Positions 39,210-48,200 of a stretch of DNA of 64,000 nucleotides are shown here, piece after piece. Location of the stretch: contig NC_090942.1 in the NCBI RefSeq assembly GCF_040807025.1, positions 38,270,911 to 38,334,910 on the forward strand, written 5' to 3'. A program made the position numbers and the translations under genes. How positions within the stretch are numbered: the first letter of the stretch is position 1; every line of letters begins with the position of its first letter. The DNA is from Struthio camelus (taxonomy: Eukaryota; Chordata; Aves; Struthioniformes; Struthionidae). The notes under the pieces were generated by a model that saw nothing but the letters and a program-made list of their open reading frames with translations, was not told where the DNA came from and ran no database searches.

Positions 39210-42200
39210 GTGAGAGCGGCGGCCGGCTGCGCTCCGAGCCGCCCCTCCGCCGGCGGCCGGGCCTGGCGGGCGGCGGTGCGCGGCGGGGGGAGGTCGCTGC
39301 GCGCTGCAGGGGTCTCGGCGCCCCTCGCTCGGCCGCCGGGGCCGCGCTGCGTGCGGGGAAGGCCGGGCCAGGGCGCCTTCGGGGGCCGCTTCCGCCGGGG
39401 CGGGCGGGGGCCGGGGGCAGCCCCTGGCCGGGGCCGAGGCGTCGGAGCCGCCCGCCGCTGCGAGGCCTCGCTGGCGACGGCCATTTCCTTGGTGGCTTGT
39501 GCGAGGCCGGAAGGCGCCGCGGTGATGGCGGAGGGGGTCGGCGGCCGGCGCGGCGCCGCTTGCTCCCTCTCTAATCGCACCAGGTGCCGGCACTCTTCCC
39601 GGGGGCCTTTCCCAGTGTAAGGTTTATTCACGTCGCGGGTCCATCCCGAGCGAGCCAAGGCGCTTGAAGGTTGCCGACGGGAATAAAGCAGCAGTAGCTT
39701 GGGAATCGCGGCCCCCAGTCCCGCAGAGCAGCTCTTGCGCGTCCCACCCCTCCGAGATAACAACTCCGCTTTTTCACGGGGTCAGCTAGCTCATGTGGCC
39801 TGAACGGAGGGGCTTTGCAAACCTGGGGGGAGGAGGAGGAGGAGGGGGGGGTCGCGTCAGTTATATCTGCGTGTTGCGTGCACACAGAACATGTCCGCTT
39901 GGGCGGTGAGGAGTGGAACCCTTGGGAAGCCGAGGAGAGAAGCGAGCAGGCCGCCGCTCAGCAGAGGCGTGCGGCTGACCTCCGAGCGCTAACACGCGGG
40001 AGACCTCCCCTAGAGCCAGCCGCTCGCAGAGTGCAGATCTGGGGCAAAGCAGCGGTGGGTAAGCGCGTGCGATTGCGTTTCTAGTAGTCGCTTAACCTTT
40101 CTGATACGTTAACGGTGCTCCGTTTTTTCTTTCTTTAAGTTACTGTCATTTGTATATGATTAAATAACGTGGGTATCTGCAAATGGGTGGTAGCTTATGC
40201 AAAATCCTGTTAACACCAACGTAACAATAGTTAGGCGCTAGCTCTTAGTTGTTTTAAAGACTTTTTTTTTTGACATTTGGCACAAACGGCAGACAAACGC
40301 TGTTACTTTTTTAATTGAATCTAGCTCATAATCTGACATGAACGACAGCCACCTTGCTTGCCTAAAACAAAGAATATCTTTTTTCTGTCGCGTTTACACT
40401 TTGTGAAAGAAAGCATTGTATGGTGAGGAGTAAGGCATTTTGTGTACTGTAGTACAGCTACCACTGATAAACAGGGGGCTCGAGCTCCTCTTGACCTCTG
40501 ACAACCGCTGACGACACTTCATTGTACTTACGTCAGCTTTTTTGAAAATGTACAGTTTTCAGCTTCAGTTGAACTTTTACGTGGCATTATAGAACACAGG
40601 GGTATGTTATGTGCTGCTGCATTCCATCATAACAATTTGAGGTATTTCACAAAAGCTTACGAAGAATTACATTTATCCTTAAAGTGCTGATTAATATTTG
40701 TTAATTTTTAAAGTGTTAGATGCACCAGAAAGAGGTGCTAACAGAAACGGTAGTGTGATATGTCTTCATACTGACTCTCTTGACTGCCAAAGAATCTTTT
40801 TAAATGCCCTGCTGTGTGAAAATACCATCTTAACTAATTCCAAATCACATGGAATTTGGGGAGCAAAGCCCATGTTACATAGAAAGCTCTGACATTTCTT
40901 TAGCAAATTCTTATGTTGTTACATGCATTTTTATCTCCCAGAAAAAATGATTTGCAGGAACTGCGGAGTAGGTAAAACATGTGCATTCAAATTCTCCATC
41001 GTATCTTCATCATTTGTGTAGGTCTTTACCTTTGGCAACATATTTTTGAAGGGCTCCTTGAGCCAGCTGATATAACTGCACAGTGGAGAGAAGGAAGCCA
41101 AAAGGCAGGAAAAACGCATTTCAGGTACTAGCTGCATGATAACAACTTAATTTGTGCTAACTTCAACAATCTGTATGTTGGAAACTTAAAAAGTGTGAGA
41201 AGATGCAGAGGTACATTGTTTTGTCCGTCTCCTCAAAATTGCAATTATTTTAATACTATCAGTTGCAAATACCTTAATTTTATAGTGTTTTGATTACCAA
41301 GGAGCTTTTTCTTAGTTTTAACCTCAACTAGGACACTAGCTCCTATAAAACATAAAGTTTAAATCAGGTACTAACATAGCAGACTTCAAAATTTGACAGG
41401 CTGGTAAGAACTTTTTGTGCAAAGTATAGAAAACATGCAAATTTATCTGCCTTTTTAAGAATTAGTCCTTAGAAATTAAATAGCTGAAGTTCTACTTTCT
41501 GGTCAAACCAGAAAAGTTATTTTGTAGTTTTTTGTGAGGAAGAGCTAGCATATGAATTTGGCTGCTTACTGATAAGAAACTTATTTTCTGGAATTGTTGA
41601 CCTCTTTATTGTCTGACAGAGTCGCAGAATATTTGGGGTTGAAAGGGACCTCTGGAGATCATCTGGTCCAACCCACCTCCTCAGACAGGTTCAGCAAGAG
41701 CAGCTTGTCTAGGACCATGTCCAGTCAGGTTTTGGATATTCCTAGAGATGGAGACTCAACAACCTCCGGTGTCCAGCCACCCTCAGAGTGAAGAAGTGTT
41801 TTTTTATGTTCAGATGGAGTTTCCTGTATATCAGTTTGTGCCCGCTGCCTCTTGTCCTGTCACTGGGTGCTGCTGAGAAGAGTCTCACTTCATCTGTACG
41901 CACTTTGCATCCTTCTCTCCTGTCACACAGGAGGATATCATAGAGCAGGGAAGAGTCAGCCTTCATACCATTTAGTAGTGGCATTCCTAAATTTCTGTGC
42001 TTCTGACAGTCACACTCTTCATATTTTAACACTCATTGCTACCTTCCCCCAATCCCTGTCCCTGATAGCCCCAGTTGTTCAGCAGTTTTCTTCTGTGCCA
42101 TTCTCCTGTTGCCTTTATGCAAATTACGACCATCTAGATTCATGGCAGATCACGGAGTGAAAGCATATCAGTCAGCAGACAAAGTAAACTAACAAAGATT

Positions 42201-45200
42201 TCATTAGCTGCCAAAGGATTTCCCAAAGAACCTAATCTTCACCTGAATCCTCCAAACTCAAGGCAGCCTGCATCCCACATCCTCCTGCATAGTTTTCCTA
42301 CGCCTTGAATCAGCATCCCACTTTTTAGTCCCAGCACTATGTAAGCACAGAAAACCATACCTACTTTCCAGCAGTGATTGCACCTCATATTTTTGCTGCA
42401 CTTGTCCCCTGTACAACTCCATGGTCCTTAACACAGACACAGCAGTTTGCTTGATCTGTGATCCACGGGCCTACTGTAGGTAGTACACTGGGTCACCGAC
42501 AGGACCGTAGAGCAGTTGAAGAGCGTGTGGAAGCCCTTGCACTCCAAAAGCCCTGCAAGAAGTCATGAACCTGAGTTGTACCTAGCACCATGAACAGAAG
42601 ACATAAGCAAGTGTATAGTTGAGGAGCCACTTCAGCTGCCTGTGTGGTGCCTAGGGCAAGTTAAACGCATACGTGAGCTCAAGCTGCTCACAAACCTTGC
42701 ACGTAGCAACAAGGTTCTTTGGTGAGTGTTCTCGCTATCTGCCTATTGAAGCTGTCCCATCAAGTAGCAAACAGTGACAGCTTCCACATGGCCGGTGAGA
42801 AAAGGGAGTTGGAGTTTTATCTAATGGTTAAGGCATTCACCTGAAAAAAGGAAACGTTTATTCTCGTCTCTTTTCCCAGGGTGAACAGAACAGGTATGAG
42901 AACATAAAAAGTACCCTGCCAGTTCAGACCAGTGGTCAGTCTAGTAAAGACTTACCTTACAGTGGTGGTGGGAGATGCTGTTTAGGGAGATGATGTGAAG
43001 CTGCCGCTGTCTGCAGTCCTTCCTCATCTTCCTCCAGTTTTTGTGTTAGGGATGCTGAGAGTTAACATGCCTGCTTATTCCCATTAGTGTCTATAGGCGT
43101 ATTTCTCATAAATTTGTCTAGTCCTTTTCTGAAACTGCTGTCACTATCTTCCCTCATAACATCCTTTGTCAGCAACCTGCAGGTGTTCATGCTCTGCTGT
43201 ATAAAAATGCTTCATCAGTTTTAAACCAATCTCCTACTAGTTTCTCTCCTGCTAGAACTCTCCTTAATTCTTGTAACGCAGGATTTGGTGAATGGCAATT
43301 CTCTGTTTACCCTATCCATCCAGTCTTCTCTAAAATGGAAGAGTCTCTGCCTGTAAACTCTTTCCTCCTAAGACTGCTTCTCCATCTCCTCAGTCATTTT
43401 AGTTGCCCTGCTCTATTTATTTCCTTGCTCCATTTTGTCATTCTTGAGATGAGGAGGCTGGTTAATACGCAGTAATCAAGATGTGGCATCAAAAGAAAGC
43501 TTACTTTTTGTCTTCAGCACTCTTCCCGATAATGCCCAGCACTAGTTGGCTTTTCAGCTGTTGCTGTACAATGAGTGAGTGATTTCAGACTTAATGATGT
43601 TAATGATGACTTCTCCATTTGATATAATACTTCTTGTATTACATTGTTTCTTGCTGCAGAGAATGAGTTGGGTATGGGAGTCTTCTCTGCTATGCCTTTG
43701 TTGTCTCCGAGTATCTTTTTTATGCCTTTGTCTTCCAGTGGTCCCACGAATTCTGTAACTGTCTTCCTGTTTTTGATATATTGAAAGAGCTATTACCTAT
43801 CAGCTTATGCATCCTTTTACAAGGCAGTTTTCAAATTGCTTTTTAAACTTAATTTTCTGTTTACATTTGATCTGCCATGTTTTATGAGCTTTCCTGTCCT
43901 TATTTGGGCTAGCTTTTTTTTTTTTTTTTTTAATGTTGACCTTTTCCCTTTAACAGCCTCCCTGACTTTTCTGTTAAGCCACTTGGGGTTCTTACTGCAT
44001 TGCATTTTCTTTTTAACTTGTGGCACATGGTTTACCTGGGCTTCTTATACAGTATTTTGTAAGCAGCTTGTAAGCTGCTTACAAGCTTCTTGTTGTTTAG
44101 ACTACTCTTCTTAAGGGTTTTTTTCTTTGTTGTTTCATTTTTACATAGTTCCTTTATTTGATACTGAATATCTCTGTGCTGGATTTATTTGGTATGCTCT
44201 CTCCTGCTACAGTATTAAACTTAATCATATTGTGATTGCTGTTTCAGAGTGGGCTGTGTGACTAATACCTTTTTAAGTAGGTCTAGATATTGCTGAAGAC
44301 CCAGTCCAGAATAGCATCTTTTCATGTAAGTTCTAAGAGCAGGAAGGAGAAGCAAGGACTTTCTAGGAAGCAGTCATTCACTGAGTACAAAAACGTAATC
44401 TCTACCCCTCATCCTGCTGAGGCATTGATCCAATCTATGTATGAGTAGTGGATATCTCTTAGTACTACTGCCTGTCTTAATTTTGCAGCTTCTCTGATCT
44501 CCCTCACATCTCCTGATCACTATTGTTTTTATGATTGGGAGTTAACAGCACAACCTTAATGCTATGTTTCTTTCTGTGAGAGTATGGGATTCTCGTAGTG
44601 CTTCTTTCTTCCCCGATGTAGTTTTATGCTGTTGAACTTCATATTTTCCTTCACAAGGGGCCACTGCTTCCCCTTCTGTACTTCTCTACATCGTGTTATA
44701 TCTGTACAGTTGGTGGCATTGCAATGCTTTGTTCATTGATTTAAACCCTTTATCCCCGGGTCTCTTTTTACAAGGTGATTGTTGGATAGAATATATATCC
44801 TATTGATAGAATATATATCCTATTGATTGCTTTAGGAGTTGTGATGCTCAAAGTGATATCTCTTAAGAATCTGGTAATGAGGATGTGCTGATGAGGGTGT
44901 TGGTGTCCTTGTGCCCAATGGAGTATTTTCACATCATATGTTAACCTTTGAGTTCAAGCCTTGACCTGACTTACGTTTAAATTACTAAAAATCTTGGGCC
45001 CAAATCAAAGGTCTCGTGAGTCTTGTTTCTACAATGCTCCCACTGAGCCAGGAGCATGTCAGGCTTAGCTCAGAATACGCTTGCATAAGGCTAATCTGTT
45101 TCAGATAGCCTCACTGGAGTAGCTTCTGTTGCTTTTCTGTGAATTTTCTTTTCTTCATCAGGCACATTTATCTTTGAACTGAAACTAGCTGTCAACCTAA

Positions 45201-48200
45201 GCACTTCATGGGTTAATTTAGAATGAGCATGAGTTTTAAGTTTAACTGGTAGTTGAAAGCCCGTAGTAATGCAGAAGACCTCAAAAACTAACACTTTATG
45301 GATTCCTGAAAAAAAGGTGTGCAGTTTTTCCCCCTCCGCTCTTTTTTCCTAAGCTGTGTAATCGCTAACGCTTTGAGTTCAGTCAGTAGTCTTAGCACAG
45401 CAGTTAGCTAAAGCAGGAGCTGGCAAACATTGATTACTTCATGACAGTACATCAATTGCATTTGTCAGATACCTATGAATGATCAGTGGTATAAGGATTT
45501 TGTTAGATGACTGAAATTCCTCTGTTAGAGTAGAGTGTGCAAGATCTAGAAATGCGGTTTTATACCAAAAATGTTTGTGCTGTCAAAGCCTGGAGTTTGA
45601 CCCAGGTTATAGAAGCAACAAAAGTTTACCTTTAGATGAATACCTCTGTATTAACAGATTCTACTCTGGAATCGGATTACTCAGTCTGTTTGGTCTAACC
45701 CTGACTTACCCATAATTACACAAAAGATCTGTAGTACACCAGACCATCCAAACAACTGTTTCTCTTAAGAGTGTCTCTTAATATACTGTTACAGGTTTGG
45801 GGTGGGGCTTCTCTCTTGTTCTTATACAGTATTTGTTGGTTATTTCTGGAAAGAATACAAAGTTTGTCATTTCACGAATAACAAAGGACATCCTTTTTTA
45901 AGTCGATTGATTTATCTAGATTTTAATGTTTGAATATAGTATTAGTTCTGATTTATTGACAAATTACCTATTTCCATTTTAGTCTATATCTCCTCAATTT
46001 TCAGAATAAGGCCTAAGGCACATTTTATTCCTGTATTATAGCTGTAGATGTTAACAACAGAAATTGTTACACAGTTGCACAGTTACATTACAGTATATTG
46101 CATTTACTTTATAGAAGAAAAAGTCCCTAGAGTACAGACTGTGCACTAAAGATATTTAGAGGATTAGGTAGCGTTGATAATTTGTCTTAAAAGTGTTTGG
46201 TCTTTGTATTTTGGTTTTCACAGCTTCATCACTGGTCCATCTGTAGTTCCTGGATACTTCTCGGTAGAAGCTGATAATGTTGTGCTAGTTCTGAATGGAA
46301 GAGAAAAAGCAAAGATCGCTTATGCCACTCAGTGGTTGCATTACGCACAAACTTTAATTCAAACTCACAAGATACAGCATGTTGCTGTTGTGCTGCTTGG
46401 AAATGAGCAGTGCAACAATGAATGGATTCAACCATACCTGAAAAGACACGGAGGATTTGTAAATCTGCTCTTTGTAACGTATGACTATACGTTGGTAAAT
46501 GAAGAAGATATTTTCCAGTGGCCTTTAGGAGTAGCTACGTAAGTGCTGTAGACATGAATATATATATATTATTATATACATACATACATACATATATATA
46601 TATATAAAGACTTGTTAAGAATGCATGAGGAATAATAAATACTTCTGAATGTTACTGCACTGTCCAAAATGATTATACTAACTAAATTGTGGAACGTAAT
46701 TCTGTTTGATTTTCTAAATCAGACATTAGAATCTTTAGAAATTATGTTTTGAAATTAAATAAATGAAAAAGAATGCCAGGTTTTAAGGAGCTCTATAAAA
46801 AGTGAACTTTTGTCTAGTAGTATTTTTTGTTTGTTTATTTTTTCATCAGTAGATCTGTTCTTGACATTTATTGTAACTGCTGATGTAACATAGGGTTTTA
46901 AAAGATTGGTATATAATCAAGTTCCAACTAGTGCTTGTTTAGGACAGGGAAGGGGTAGTACTGGTGATATATTCTTGCTTTTTTTCCTTTCTCTTGTGGC
47001 TCATAAAAAGAAATTGGCTGTACCTCCCTTCTGTAATTGGTATACTCCAGTATCTCAGAAAGGTGCAAGTCTCTAGTAACCTAAGCTGGTTTAGCTGCTT
47101 CCTCACAAAATTTTTTTGCAACGCTTAGTACTCAGGCTAATTATGTGGAGTAGAAACAGGTTTAGTTCAGTTAGGTGTATCTTTTCCCAAGTTTACCCTT
47201 CTTTAACAAGGTTATTCCAGTTGCAGTATTTTAGCTACTCGTAATGGTAACAAAAGATGGAAAGAATGCAGGATTGTTTTCATATCTTGTATTGAATTTG
47301 AATTTCCTACCTTGTATTGTGCTAGCTTGCAAGCTCTGTGGAGCTGTATGGTTGTGGTTGGTTGCACTGATGATATGATATTGATTTTTCATTCAGTTTG
47401 ATCCGTGCAGGTTGCAAAAAGGGATTCTCTTTAGGCCAAATTGTTCACTCAGCAGCACTTTATCCTAAAACTGGGCTACCATTTCCTAATACGTTTCCCA
47501 CAATTAGTTAAATATGTTCATCTGCTTTATGAGAGAGAAAATATTGCAGATTTTGACTGATTTTTATACATAGATTAAATTTGCTCTATATCATTAAAAT
47601 ACAGTAAAATTGGATTCTTGATAGTGTCAGAGAATTAATGTTCTTGAAGTTTCTAAGCAAAAGTAGTTGATTTTTGAGGTGTCAAGATTAAGATGAGATT
47701 TGGATAACAAAGCAACAATGGTTACGGTTACAGTAGTAGACCGAGGTGTATGACTGCATGGAGAAAGGTATCAGAATGGGGCTTTGCAGCTGTTGATGTA
47801 AAAGCTGTAGAAGTCGTGTGAATGGGCCATGTTTCCAAATAAAGAGAGAAAAGAAAGATGCAGTATGCTGCAAAAATATTTGGTATGAAGAAAAGTGGTT
47901 CTCTGAGAACAGGAGAATTAACATTCCCAATTCTCCTCTTTGTCTGAAAGGATTGTTCATCCAGATTTGGAGAGATGAAGAAAGTGAATGTGTCTCCAGG
48001 ACTGTTCAAGTTGATTAAGAAATGAATGTGAGATAAAATGAAATAGAGACTAGCTTTGAAACCAGTAAAGAATGAACCAGGTTACAGTTTTCTTATTTCC
48101 AAAAAAAAAAAAAAAAGAAGGAGAAACAACAGGGAAATAGTACAGTGATCCACTGAAATAACGAAACTAGAAGGAATATCTGTCTTAATTTGAGAATGTG

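Larger units (their letters stand above)
38870..40090. promoter_or_regulatory. CpG island and promoter region of RXYLT1
   Basis: This is the only strongly GC-rich, CpG-dense stretch in the window, and it stands out sharply from the AT-rich flanks. It begins about 200 bp before the RXYLT1 start codon and covers exon 1, intron 1 and exon 2. It is the expected form of a broad housekeeping promoter, and no TATA box is obvious just upstream of the ATG. A run of 13 G at 38903-38915 and many further G-runs make G-quadruplex formation plausible. The exact transcription start is not visible. Both strands stay open for up to 306 codons here; this follows from base composition and does not indicate extra genes. 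Confidence 0.8.
41125..46223 (+). other. RXYLT1 intron 3
   Basis: At 5099 bp this is the longest intron. It holds a short CR1 tail (41612-41950), an old CR1/L3-like LINE with an internal deletion (42898-44520), a 20-bp tandem duplication (44785-44824) and a hairpin (44057-44084). Both LINEs lie antisense to the gene. The segment 44830-46200 is unremarkable AT-rich sequence. Confidence 0.85.

Noticed and set aside
38700..39763. Open frames of up to 306 codons on both strands around RXYLT1 exon 1
   Set aside because: The region is a CpG island with few stop codons in any frame. The translations are Arg/Ala/Pro/Gly strings without domain similarity, and one real exon plus intron 1 explains the DNA.
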